Origin: Mesorhizobium waimense
Lineage (GTDB): Bacteria; Pseudomonadota; Alphaproteobacteria; Rhizobiales; Rhizobiaceae
DNA: 64,000 bases
Assembly: GCF_003601975.1 (NCBI RefSeq)
Contig: NZ_QZWZ01000006.1
Coordinates: forward strand, 205,480-269,479
Reading direction: 5' to 3'
Shown here: positions 29,155 to 38,087 of the stretch, one piece after another
How positions within the stretch are numbered: the stretch's first letter is position 1
Layout of the letters: every line of letters starts with the position of its first letter
Position numbers and translations under genes: made by a program
The notes under the pieces: model-generated
The model's input: only the letters and a program-made list of their open reading frames with translations
Databases searched by the model: none
Told to the model about the DNA's origin: nothing

Positions 29155-29639
29155 GGCGTCACTCCGAATGCTGAAAAAACAGATCCTGCCGAACCGGCCC
29201 TACCCATCCAGGTGCCAAGCCGCTCGGCTCGTTTGACCGCCCGTTTCGGGTTCTCGGGTAAGTTGTCCACCGGCGTCGTCGAGGGCGCCCGGGGACCAGG
29301 CTCGATCGTTCCTGCATTTCCAAACGCGAGAGCCCTCGAAACAAGACCGAACTGGACTGCAGCGGAGACGATCTCCTTCGAAGCGTCGAGGCGGGCGCTC
29401 AGATCGAGACATACGTCCGGATAGCGGTTCAGCCATGAGAGAAGGCCAGTGGCGGCGGCGGTCTCCAGGAAAGACGTCTCTAGGTCGTCGGACAGTGCGA
29501 TAGGCAGGGCCAGGTATGCCAGTGCGAGATTTGGCGGCTTCCCTCTCGAAGCCGCCATGTATTTCCGGCAGAAGCCGAGGAGACCAAATGTGCCGAATGC
29601 AGGGTTGGTCTCTGCGAAGAGATCATACGCTATGTTCAT
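29151..29639 (-). CDS. ABC-3C system middle component
   Basis: A 162-residue protein, start MNIAYDLFAETNPAFGTFGL. The pattern NPAFG..LL..F...Y...G.PP.LALAYLALPIAL and then LLSWLNRYPDV matches the small 'three-component ABC system middle component' family. ATG 29639 overlaps the stop of the upstream gene as ATGA, and its own stop overlaps the ATPase start as GTGA. The open frame further upstream is a shadow. Its role is unknown; it probably bridges the effector and the ATPase. Confidence 0.82.
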   Translation of the reverse strand: MNIAYDLFAETNPAFGTFGLLGFCRKYMAASRGKPPNLALAYLALPIALSDDLETSFLETAAATGLLSWLNRYPDVCLDLSARLDASKEIVSAAVQFGLVSRALAFGNAGTIEPGPRAPSTTPVDNLPENPKRAVKRAERLGTWMGRAGSAGSVFSAFGVTP

Positions 29640-30847
29640 TTCTTGAATCCCAGAAGCGTGACATAGTCGGGATGCCAGCCTACCCGGCCATCGATCGAAA
29701 GGACCTGATAAGTGCCTCTGATGTAGCTCGGCGTGGTAACGCTCGGGGCGATAGACTCGATCTTGTCCGGCGCCTCGTAGTGGCTCCACTTTAGTAGCGC
29801 GCGTCCCTTCGACTGCTTTGTCTCTTCAGAGAGTCCATTGCACTCGTCGGAAATGTCAACGTGGCGGTCGGACCATTCCTCGGCCAGACGGTCGTCGTAT
29901 CTGGCGATTAGCTCCCGTCGCGAAGGATTTTCGGTCGACCAACGCGAACGGGTCTCGCGAGCCCGCCATTCGTTCGTGACGGCCCTTCGAAATTCCGCTT
30001 CGGTGCCGCCCACCAAACTTATCTGGTTCGCGACCATGGGGTGCGACTTATGGGATTCGGGAGGGAGTTCGACCGCAAAGTAGTCGACGAGGGTGTCGTG
30101 CTCGATGTCGGCGACGATCTCCATGTGCCGCTTCACGAGCTCGAAACGAGGGATAGCCTTGTCCCGCTTTCCGCAATGCGCATGGATGATTTGACGGTTC
30201 CACCATTCCACCATCACCGCGGCTACGTGCGACTGATCTTTAGAGAGCACCGATGTCAGTGTTTTCGCAAGTTCGTCCTCGATGTGCCTGATGTTCTGCT
30301 GTCCGGGCATTATGCGCGCCCTCGACAGGATCTCGGCCTGGACGTCCTCGGAAAGTCTTAAGAATGCTTCGCAAGCCGGAGCTCGTCTGGCGTGCGGCAG
30401 GGGCTTGGTCCCGTTAGCAGCGGCGTCTGCCCTTTCCTGAATGACGCGTCGAGCTTCCTCTTGAAGTGCAGCGCCGAGCTCGTCCCTGCTTTCGGTCTCG
30501 CTTAGAAGAATTTTGAGGGGGGAGTGCGGCGAAATTTCCGCGACGGTGACGAGGTGGAGCCATGTCCGAGGAAGGTCCAGGTTCGGAAGCACGTCGATCC
30601 AAGCCTTCAACGTCTTCCATACATTGAGACTGGCCACCGTGATTGCGTCCGGCTTTTCGGAAAGCGAATGCTTGAGTTGCTCGAGGATCGTCTCTCCGTT
30701 CGCCTTCAGAACGACATCGTCGAGCGTTTCAAGAAAGACCACCGCCTCGTCGCTCTGTTCCTTCCACAGTCTCAGGAGGGCGTATTGCGCCTGATAAAGA
30801 AACCCCAGGGCTGATGCGTCGGCGCTGTGCGGGTTCGTAATGTCCAA
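29636..30847 (-). CDS. ABC-3C effector protein with Cap4/DUF4297-like N-terminus and ABC-3C CTD
   Basis: A 403-residue protein. The N-terminus (about 10-150) reads ALGFLYQAQYALLRLWKEQS, then FLETLDDVVL, then LEQLKHSL: the GF.YQ, E..DD and QxK spacing of DUF4297/Cap4-type PD-(D/E)xK nucleases, with candidate active residues E40, D43 or D44, and Q57-x-K59. The C-terminal half (about 230-380), with YFAVELPPE, QISLVGGTEAEFRRAVTNEW and SRRELIARYDDRLAEEW, fits the ABC-3C C-terminal domain. It is the first gene of the operon, tightly coupled to the next two. Nuclease activity is inferred. Confidence 0.78.
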   Translation of the reverse strand: MDITNPHSADASALGFLYQAQYALLRLWKEQSDEAVVFLETLDDVVLKANGETILEQLKHSLSEKPDAITVASLNVWKTLKAWIDVLPNLDLPRTWLHLVTVAEISPHSPLKILLSETESRDELGAALQEEARRVIQERADAAANGTKPLPHARRAPACEAFLRLSEDVQAEILSRARIMPGQQNIRHIEDELAKTLTSVLSKDQSHVAAVMVEWWNRQIIHAHCGKRDKAIPRFELVKRHMEIVADIEHDTLVDYFAVELPPESHKSHPMVANQISLVGGTEAEFRRAVTNEWRARETRSRWSTENPSRRELIARYDDRLAEEWSDRHVDISDECNGLSEETKQSKGRALLKWSHYEAPDKIESIAPSVTTPSYIRGTYQVLSIDGRVGWHPDYVTLLGFKK

Positions 30848-30849
30848 TT

Positions 30850-31183
30850 TCGGCCTCGCGGATAGGAAAACTGTGGTCGCCAGCCCAGTCGCGCATTACT
30901 TGTGATTCTGATGATCAGAGCAGGCCCTTGCCTGTATATTTAACGCAATCACAGCGCTCAAGGTGCAATTCACGCGTTTCCTGAACTTAAGTTGGACTTT
31001 GCTATCGAGGCTCATCCGTCCTTGGTTTTCGACGATCTCGTTCAGAGTAGCGTTGCCTATTCTTCCCAATCTCGGGCGCCCCGATCGTCCTTGCCAAAAT
31101 ATGTCAAGCTCGGTCGTGGCGATGCCGAGCCCATCAACACCCACTCCTCTATTTGCCTCAGCCGGCGCGCCGCAATCATTGCT
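30850..31183. other. Intergenic stretch without a recognised gene
   Basis: It should hold the promoter of the ABC-3C operon. I see no clear palindrome or known gene. A minus-strand open frame at 30896-31144 has no recognisable similarity. Confidence 0.4.
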
Positions 31184-32641
31184 TCAAATTCCGCCCATAC
31201 AGAGATACTTCATTTCGAGGTAGTCCTCGAGCCCATGGCGGGACCCCTCCCGCCCAATGCCGGATTGCTTCATTCCTCCGAAAGGAGCTGCTTCCGAGGA
31301 CATTCGTCCTGTGTTGATGCCCACCATGCCATATTCCAAAGCTTCGGCCACGCGCCACACGCGTTTCAGGTTGGAGGCATAGAAGTAGGCTGCGAGCCCG
31401 TAGATTGTGTCATTGGCCTCGCGGACAACCTGATCCGCATCTTCGAGGCGAATGATAGGTGCCAGGGGTCCGAAGGTCTCCTCCTGCGCCACTGTCATCG
31501 CGCGAGAAACCTCGGTGAGGACAGTCGGTTCAAAAAGTGTGCCTTCCATACCGACGCGATCGCTCCCGCATCGAACGATTCCGCCTTTCGCAACGGCATC
31601 GGCGATATGGGATTCGATCTTTGCCAGAGCGCGTTTGTCGATGAGCGGCCCGATGGATACCCAACGGATCGAAGCCGTCACCGACTGAAAGCTGACGAAC
31701 CTTTTCGGCGAGCTTTTCAACGAACTCATCGTGGACACCGGATTGGACGTAAAGGCGATTTGCAGAAACGCAAGTCTGACCGGCATTGCGGAATTTCGCC
31801 TGGATCGCACCGTCAACGGCAGCATCGATAACTGCATCGTCGAAGACGATGAAAGGCGCATTTCCGCCGAGCTCAAGGCTGACTTTCTTGATCTGGTCCG
31901 AGCATTGACGCATGAGGAGCTGGCCGACCTCGGTCGAGCCCGTGAAGCTGATCTTGCGGACCTTGGCGTTGGAGCAGAGTTCGCGGCCGACAGCGTCGCC
32001 TTCGGAAGCGTAGATAAGGTTGACCACGCCTTCGGGAAAACCGGCCAGCTGCGCGAGGGCGAACATAGCGCCTGCCACGAGTGGCGTCTGTTCAGCAGGT
32101 TTCAGCACGATTGTGCAGCCGGCGGCGAGAGCCGGCGAAATCTTGCGCGCAACCATGGAGGCGGGAAAATTCCACGGTGTGATCGTACCAACGACGCCGA
32201 TAGGTTGTTTGATTACCAGCATGCGACGGTCTGTCGATGGCGCCGAGATCGTTTCCCCATAGATGCGGTTGGCTTCTTCGGCGTACCATTGCAGGTACGC
32301 AGCCGCATGCGTGACCTCCGATTTCGCTTCGGGAAGTGGCTTGCCCATCTCCGCGGTGAGAATGGCAGCGAGGTCGTCGGCGTGATCCACGATCAGCTGG
32401 TGCCAGCGCCAGAGTATATCGCTGCGCTCCCGGGCCGTCAGGGCTGCCCACCCAGGCTGTGCGTCATGGGCCTATCGATGGCAGCGCGCGTCTCTTCGAT
32501 ACCCATGTCGGGGAGTTCGGCCAGCAATTCGCCGGTCGATGGATTGGAGACTTCGAACGTCCGCGCGCAGACCGGCATGCTCAATGCCGGCATACGGTCG
32601 ATGCCAGCGAACAACTCGCGAGACTTCAGGTGGCGGATCAT
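31184..32641 (-). pseudogene. gabD: Succinate-semialdehyde dehydrogenase-like gene, frameshifted
   Basis: Three frames together spell an aldehyde dehydrogenase. The N-terminus (32438-32641) has ARTFEVSNPSTGELLAELPD. The middle (31680-32430) has PIGVVGTITPWNFPASMVAR, GSTEVGQLLMRQCSDQIKKV, SLELGGNAPFIVFDDA and the catalytic Cys in NAGQTCVSANRLYVQSG. The C-terminus (31184-31680) has QEETFGPLAPIIRLEDADQV and GGMKQSGIGREGSRHGLEDY. Frame changes fall near 32440 and near 31680. SSADH (gabD) is the closest fit. Decayed but recent, as the motifs remain. Confidence 0.85.
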
Positions 32642-32949
32642 CGGCTGGCAGATGGGCAAAAGGAATCTCCTCAACGCGATGGATGTGTCTATTTGCGGCG
32701 TGGATACGTATCTTCGCCTTCGGCCGTCGTATAGGACCTCGTACGGATGGCGGTTAGACCTCCTCGACGGAAGGAAGTGCCGGAAGTTTGCCATCAGATC
32801 GTGGCCCCCGAGCATCTTGATCGGACATCGATGTCGAGCACCTAATCGTTGGCGCCCGGTCCTCCTTCAGCAATGCACGGGGAGAACAACCACCAGGCGC
32901 GAACCTAGTCGGCGAACTTTTGTGCGATGCAAGTTTCTTCTTCGCATCT

Positions 32950-33782
32950 GCACAGAGGAAACAGGGCATTGACCCCGCCCGACATTGCGCACGCAAGGGG
33001 AAGTCGCCGCTTGTATGCCTGACGGCCTATACGACACCAATCGCCAAGCTGATCGATGATCATTGCGATGTGGCGCTGGTTGGCGACAGTGTTGGCATGG
33101 TGTTGCACGGCCTGCCTTCGACGCTTGGCGTGACACTTGAATGATCCTCCACGGCAAGGCTGTGCGGCGTGGGCTCGAGCGGGCATTGATGGCCGTGGAC
33201 ATGCCTTTTGGCTCCTACGAGGAAAGCCGCGAGCAGGCTTTTCGTAATGCGGCCCGTGTGATGACTGAAACCGGTTGTGCGGCGGTCAAGCTCGAGGGTG
33301 GCGAAAGCATCGCGGAGACAATCCGATTTGTGACCGCACGCGGTGTGCCAGTGATTGGCCATGTCGGCCTGACGCCGCAGGCGGTCAATGCCTTCGGCGG
33401 CTATCTCGTGCAGGGCCGTGGCGAAGATGCCGAGCGCATTCTGCGCGACGCTATCTCGGTGGCCGAGGCGGGCGCCTTCGCGGTTGTGCTCGAAAAAATA
33501 CCGGAAGCGCTTGCTCGGCGGATTACCCAGGAAGTCTCAATCCCCACAATCGGGATCGGCGCATCGGCAGCCTGTGACGGGCAGATCCTGGTCGTCGATG
33601 ACATGCTGGGCTTGTTTGGCACCTTCCAGCCGAAATTCGTCAAACGTTATGCAGAGCTTGGCGAGGCAGCTGAGGCAGCGATCGCGACATACGCACATGA
33701 GGTGCGCGAGCGCCGCTTTCCGGCGAGCGAGCATATCTTCGGCGATGAGCCGCGCAATGTCAGTGGGGGTGAGGCCGCATGA
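32950..33782 (+). pseudogene. panB: Ketopantoate hydroxymethyltransferase, frameshifted
   Basis: PanB sequence runs across frames. TPPDI-like residues near 32970 sit in one frame; [20 protein letters not shown] and [20 protein letters not shown] are in a second; and [20 protein letters not shown], then [20 protein letters not shown], to the C-terminus are in a third. The shifts lie near 32978 and near 33140, where THR-LEU-GLU meets a stop and the conserved Met-Met-Ile-Leu has lost bases. Catalytic regions ([26 protein letters not shown]) are otherwise preserved. It is followed directly by the 5' stub of panC. Confidence 0.82.
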
Positions 33783-33890
33783 GCGTGGCAATAGTCCGGA
33801 TCGTCGCCGAATTGCGCAGCATCGGCGCCGGGAAGGCCTGAGGATCGCCGTTGTGCCGACCATGGGCGCCCTGCCGCATTGACCGCTGAC
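33779..33890 (+). pseudogene. panC: panC 5' fragment
   Basis: ATG 33779 overlaps the panB stop (ATGA). It reads [16 protein letters not shown], then a stop; another frame gives GLRIAVVPTMGALPH. This is the start of pantothenate synthetase up to the PTMGALH motif, after which similarity stops at about 33885 and IS5 sequence begins. The matching 3' half sits at 25120-25467. Confidence 0.8.
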
Positions 33891-34905
33891 GCGCTGGCGT
33901 CTGCGCATGGCGAGGAGCGGCTGATGGCCTTGCTCCAGGAGAGCCTTGCGGCAGCGACGCGGCTGGGGGGCGGCCAAACCGGCCGACTTCCGTGCGGTGA
34001 TCGTCGAACCACCGTGCAGGAGAAGGCCATCACCTTTCCGACCGACGCCAAGCTGATGCATCGGGCCCGCGAGCGGCTGGTGAAGTTGGCCAAAAAAACG
34101 GCATCGGCCTGCGCCAGTCCTATGCGCGGGTCGGGAAGTTCGCGCTGATCAAGCATCAGCGTTATGCCCATGCCAAGCAGTTCAAGCGCGCCAACCGGGC
34201 GCTCAAGCGGCTGCGCACCATGCTCGGCGCGGTGATCCGCGACATTACCCGCAAGCTCGCCGGGCAGCCCGAATTGCCCAGGTCTTCGCCCTGCCGCTGT
34301 CGCTTGCCCGGCGCGTCAGGGACCAGCGGCAGCGCGAGCGCGGCCGCAAGGTCTATTCCCTGCACGCTCCCGAGGTGGAATGCATCGGCAAGGGTAGGCC
34401 CACAAGCCCTATGAGTTCGGCGTCAAGGTCTCGGTCGCCACCAAGCTGCAGCGCAACCGCGGCGGCCAGTTCGTCGGCCCATGTCAAGGCGCTGCCCGGC
34501 AATCCCTATGACGGCCACACGCTGGCCACCGTCATTTCCGCCATCGAAACCGCGATCGGCGCCAATCTCGGCAAGATCGTCGCCGATGCCGGCTATCGCG
34601 GCCATAACGCGCCGAAGGACAAGATGTTCAAGGTCCATGTCGCCCGCTATAGGCGCGGCCTCAATCAAGCGGGCACTGCGACGCCGGGCCGCTGTCGAAC
34701 CGGTCATCGGCCATCTCAAGCAGGACCACCGCATGGGCCGCAACTTCCTGGCCTTCACCGAAGGCGACACCAACAACGCCATGCTCGCCGGCGTGGCTAC
34801 AACTTCAGCCTCTTGCTCAACTGGCTGAGGCTTTTGTTTGCCTACTTCCTGGTGCTGCTTGCAACCGCTCCGGCGTCACTGGTCCAGCCACGATCAGCCT
34901 GACCT
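33890..34905 (+). pseudogene. IS5-family transposase, multiply frameshifted
   Basis: Frames together give FPTDAKLMHRARERLVKLAK, then KFALIKHQRYAHAKQFKRAN, YEFGVKVSVATKLQ, LPGNPYDGHTLATVISAIET, IVADAGYRGH and VIGHLKQDHRMGRNFL. This is a DDE transposase of the IS5 (ISL2/IS1478-like) type. At least four frame breaks are needed, so it is dead. It interrupts or replaces the 3' part of panC. The stretch 34906-35159 shows no gene. Confidence 0.82.
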
Positions 34906-35159
34906 CCGCAGCTCAACCGGAATAGCCTCTGAAACGGGGCTCGCCTTCAACGCCGGTGCCGAAATGGCCTTCTTCACGGGCGACTGAGGAGCTTCGAAAG
35001 GAAGACACCACCGGGCGATATCGTCGCCCTATGCCAAAGGCCCTCGCATCTAGTCCGTTCTCAAAACCCTATTGATGCGACGGTCACCGATGGAGGGTCA
35101 CAAACGTAGGGCAATCGGTTCGCGATCGACTGAAAACGATGACCGTTCGTCTGCGGTGC

Positions 35160-36509
35160 TCAGACTGCCACCGAGTGCCTGGCTGTACTACTTTCGAAAT
35201 ATTTGTCGAACTTGGCCGCGATGCTTCGCACGAAAGGGCGACTTGCGGCCGGCACAACGAATTTGTCGCCATCAAGTTCAAGCAATCGAACCGGATCGTG
35301 GAGGGCCATGGAACTCGACTGCAGAAGGAGCCTCTGGCCGGCTTCGCCGAAGCGTTCCACCAGATCGATCGCCGAGAAGGCGAAGTCGCACATCAGCCGC
35401 TCGATGATCCAGCCACGGACGCGATCGTCGTCGGAAAGCGCGATGCCGCGGACGGCGGCCAGCCCGCCATCCGCGACCACGCGTCCGTACTCGGCGGTCG
35501 AGGCCATGTTCTGGACGTAGCCCTGGCGAAAACGGCCGATGGACGAAGGACCGAGACCGATCAATGTCTCGCAGCGATCCTCTGTATAGCCTTGGAAGTT
35601 ACGATGCAGGGCCCCTGTGCGGGCAGCCACCGCCAGCGCATCGCCCGGTTTGGCGAAATGGTCGAGCCCGATTGCTTCGTATCCCTTGTCCACAATCGCT
35701 CGTGCGGCAAGTTTCGATTGTGCGAACCGCTCCGTGGGACCGGGGAGCCATGCCTCTTCGATCATCGTTTGATGCTTCTTGAACCAGGGCACGTGAGCGT
35801 AGCCGAAAAGCGCCATCCTGTCCGGTTCCAGGGTCAGCGCCTGCGCTACGGTGGAACAGACGCTCCCCCTGGTCTGGTGCGGCAAGCCGTAGAGCATATC
35901 GAGATTGACCGATTCGACGCCACGTGAACGAACTCCGTCGACGACTGCCTTAGTCTGCAAAAAGCTTTGCTCGCGGTTGATCGCCTTTTGCACTTTCGAA
36001 TCGAAATCCTGCACGCCGAGGCTCGCCCGCGTCATGCCAATTTCGGCGAGTGCATCCAGGCATGCCTCATCCATGTCATTGGGTTCGATTTCGATGCTGA
36101 TTTTCGCGTCCGGGAGAAAATCGAAGCTGTCCCGCAAGAGGACCCCCAATGCGACTAGATCTTCGGGCTTCAGCATCGTCGGCGAACCGCCACCGAAATG
36201 GACCGCTCGGACACGACCCTTGCCGCTGACAAGACCGGCAACCGTGGTGATCTCCCCATGCAGCGATCGCAGATAAGCGGCCACCGGCTCGTAATGACGC
36301 GTCTGCTTGGTATGGCACGCACAGAACCAGCACAGCTTGTCGCAATAGGGGATATGAAGATAGAGCGATATCTCGTCACCGCTTCCGAGCGCCTGCAACC
36401 AGCCGTGGTAAACGGCAGCATCGACGCCCGGATGGAAATGCGGCGCGGTCGGATAACTGGTATAGCGCGGGACGTTCTCGCCAAGTCTGGCAGCTAATTC
36501 CGGTCGCAT
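35160..36509 (-). CDS. hemN: Oxygen-independent coproporphyrinogen III oxidase HemN
   Basis: Radical SAM enzyme that oxidatively decarboxylates coproporphyrinogen III under low oxygen, a haem step needed for cbb3 oxidase in nodules. The cluster motif is CDKLCWFCAC, with all four cysteines including the extra Cys essential in E. coli HemN; VHFGGGSPTMLKPEDL and GYAHVPWFKKHQ also match. I chose ATG 36509 (MRPELAARLGENVPRYTSYP, 449 aa) because the anaerobox at 36567-36580 predicts transcription starting near 36532, downstream of the alternative ATG at 36551. Divergent from fnrN. Confidence 0.9.
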   Translation of the reverse strand: MRPELAARLGENVPRYTSYPTAPHFHPGVDAAVYHGWLQALGSGDEISLYLHIPYCDKLCWFCACHTKQTRHYEPVAAYLRSLHGEITTVAGLVSGKGRVRAVHFGGGSPTMLKPEDLVALGVLLRDSFDFLPDAKISIEIEPNDMDEACLDALAEIGMTRASLGVQDFDSKVQKAINREQSFLQTKAVVDGVRSRGVESVNLDMLYGLPHQTRGSVCSTVAQALTLEPDRMALFGYAHVPWFKKHQTMIEEAWLPGPTERFAQSKLAARAIVDKGYEAIGLDHFAKPGDALAVAARTGALHRNFQGYTEDRCETLIGLGPSSIGRFRQGYVQNMASTAEYGRVVADGGLAAVRGIALSDDDRVRGWIIERLMCDFAFSAIDLVERFGEAGQRLLLQSSSMALHDPVRLLELDGDKFVVPAASRPFVRSIAAKFDKYFESSTARHSVAV

Positions 36510-36566
36510 ATCGCGGTCCACCGTGTTTGCATCGCGGGACCCTAGGTGCATCGCTGAGCCAAAGCA

Positions 36567-36580
36567 TTGATTTCGGTCAA
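36567..36580. promoter_or_regulatory. FNR/FixK anaerobox between hemN and fnrN
   Basis: TTGATTTCGGTCAA matches TTGAT-N4-ATCAA at 9 of 10 defined positions. Its centre is 41.5 bp from expected start points near 36532 (hemN) and 36615 (fnrN), so it could serve both directions and FnrN autocontrol. Confidence 0.75.
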
Positions 36581-36664
36581 CCCTCGGCATGGACAAACTG
36601 CCGCAGGATTTCTCTAGCATCGATTGCTATCCTGCCGGCATTTGGGATCAAAAAAGCGAGCGTA

Positions 36665-37393
36665 ATGACGGTACAGCAGGACATTCACAGTTCCGGTATT
36701 CCCGTCCTTTGCCTGTCTTGCGAGGCACGGCATCGCGGCGCCTGCGGTGCGCTCGACCCAGACCATTTGGTCGGGATGGCCAAGACCTCGTGGCGTCACA
36801 AAATCGAGCCCGGGGTCAAACTGATCGGCGACGCCGAGGCCGTCGACAGCTATTCGAACGTGCTTTCAGGCGTGGTCAAGCTGACGAAAAGCCTTTCGGA
36901 CGGCCGGCAGCAGATCGTCGGCCTCCAGTACGCACCGGATTTTCTGGGACGGCCCTTCAAGGTGGAAAGCCGGATCAACGCGGAAGCGGCTACATCTGTC
37001 TCCCTATGCTCGTTTCCGAAGGCGGCGGTCGAGCGGATGATGAAGGAATCACCGGAGCTCGAGCATCGCCTATTCAAGCAGACGTTGATCGAACTCGACG
37101 CAGCCCGCGAATGGATGGTGACTCTGGGGCGCAAGACGGCACCAGAAAAGGTGGCGAGCTTTCTCCTCACGATCGCCCGGAATATCGATCGCACTGTTGA
37201 TCCGGCGGCCACGTCGGCGCGCTTCGATCTGCCGCTGACGCGTGTCGACATCGCTGACTTCCTGGCACTTAGGTTCGAGACCGTGAGCCGACAGCTGACG
37301 CGATTGCGGGCTGACGGCATAATCCGGATCGAGAACAATCGCCATGTGACGGTGGACAACATGAGCCGGCTGGAACAGCGCTGCGGCGGCTGA
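36665..37393 (+). CDS. fnrN: FnrN, oxygen-sensing Crp/Fnr regulator
   Basis: A 242-residue Crp/Fnr protein. The N-terminal cysteines CLSCEARHRGAC match the 4Fe-4S ligands of FNR/FnrN (absent in FixK), the cNMP-binding barrel follows (YSNVLSGVVKLTKSLSDGRQ), and the C-terminal HTH is TRVDIADFLALRFETVSRQL. It activates microaerobic genes at TTGAT-N4-ATCAA sites. ATG 36665 (MTVQQDIHSSGIP) is chosen; the upstream frame overlaps the anaerobox. Neighbours hemN and fixNOQP are classical targets. Confidence 0.9.
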   Translation: MTVQQDIHSSGIPVLCLSCEARHRGACGALDPDHLVGMAKTSWRHKIEPGVKLIGDAEAVDSYSNVLSGVVKLTKSLSDGRQQIVGLQYAPDFLGRPFKVESRINAEAATSVSLCSFPKAAVERMMKESPELEHRLFKQTLIELDAAREWMVTLGRKTAPEKVASFLLTIARNIDRTVDPAATSARFDLPLTRVDIADFLALRFETVSRQLTRLRADGIIRIENNRHVTVDNMSRLEQRCGG

Positions 37394-37423
37394 GGCGCGC
37401 GACAACAGCTCTTTCAATAAGAC

Positions 37424-37909
37424 CTAAGTGACGGAGCCTACGTCCCTTACTCCGAGCCGCGGCGGGACATGCTCTTCTTCGATCGCGATGTGCCGCCGCA
37501 AGCCTTTGAAGAAGCCGCGTAGCATGAACCCGACAGCTTCCGCTTTGTCTATTGGGCCACCATGGCCGATCGCCAGGAGTGTTTCGGCCACTTCGTCGGC
37601 GAAGCATTGATCCTCGACATGCTCGACGAGCAACCGGCTGGTGGAGGCAAGATTGGCCTCGGCCGAGGTCAAGCACGCCTCATACGCCGGGAAAATGACC
37701 GTCTCTTCGAACCTATGAACGTCACGGAGAAGTGAACGACCCGCGTTGCCTATGCCAAGACATTTGAGGCGATCGACGTTCGGCAAGCCATTGTTGATAC
37801 TTTCCAGCGCCCGTCGCAGAGCCTCAGTTTTCCCGATACGCCGCCTATCATCACATCGTCCGGAATCGCCTCCAAGCCGGGCCGGGCCGGGGACGTCGGA
37901 CTCTCTCAC
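37424..37909 (-). CDS. Hemerythrin HHE-domain protein
   Basis: A protein of at most 161 residues. HRFEETVIFPAYEA, LLVEHVEDQCFADE and LRRHIAIEEEHVPPRL supply the His and Glu ligands of a di-iron hemerythrin-like bundle, for oxygen or nitric oxide sensing or storage. Such genes often accompany fnrN and fix genes. The N-terminus is doubtful: the first 24 residues look non-homologous, while another frame gives IPDDVMIGG just upstream of KTEALRRALE, so a small frameshift or a different start is possible. It ends convergently 30 bp from fnrN. Confidence 0.7.
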   Translation of the reverse strand: MRESDVPGPARLGGDSGRCDDRRRIGKTEALRRALESINNGLPNVDRLKCLGIGNAGRSLLRDVHRFEETVIFPAYEACLTSAEANLASTSRLLVEHVEDQCFADEVAETLLAIGHGGPIDKAEAVGFMLRGFFKGLRRHIAIEEEHVPPRLGVRDVGSVT

Positions 37910-37998
37910 GAACAGGCGGCTCGTGCTGCGTTTTCTCAGTCAATCGCCACCTTCTGATTGCACCGAGCTCAATGCTGCCCAGTAAAAATCGTGCGGCT

Positions 37999-38012
37999 TT
38001 GACCTGGATCAT
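37999..38012. promoter_or_regulatory. FNR/FixK anaerobox upstream of fixN
   Basis: TTGACCTGGATCAT matches the anaerobox at 8 of 10 positions. Centre 38005.5 predicts a start near 38047, 41 bp before the fixN ATG. It may also serve the divergent hemerythrin-like gene. Confidence 0.65.
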
Positions 38013-38087
38013 GGCGGGCACGCGGCGGCTCGGCAAGTAATGCACCGCGGATTTGGCGTCCACGGGAATTCGAGATCGGGACTTGCG

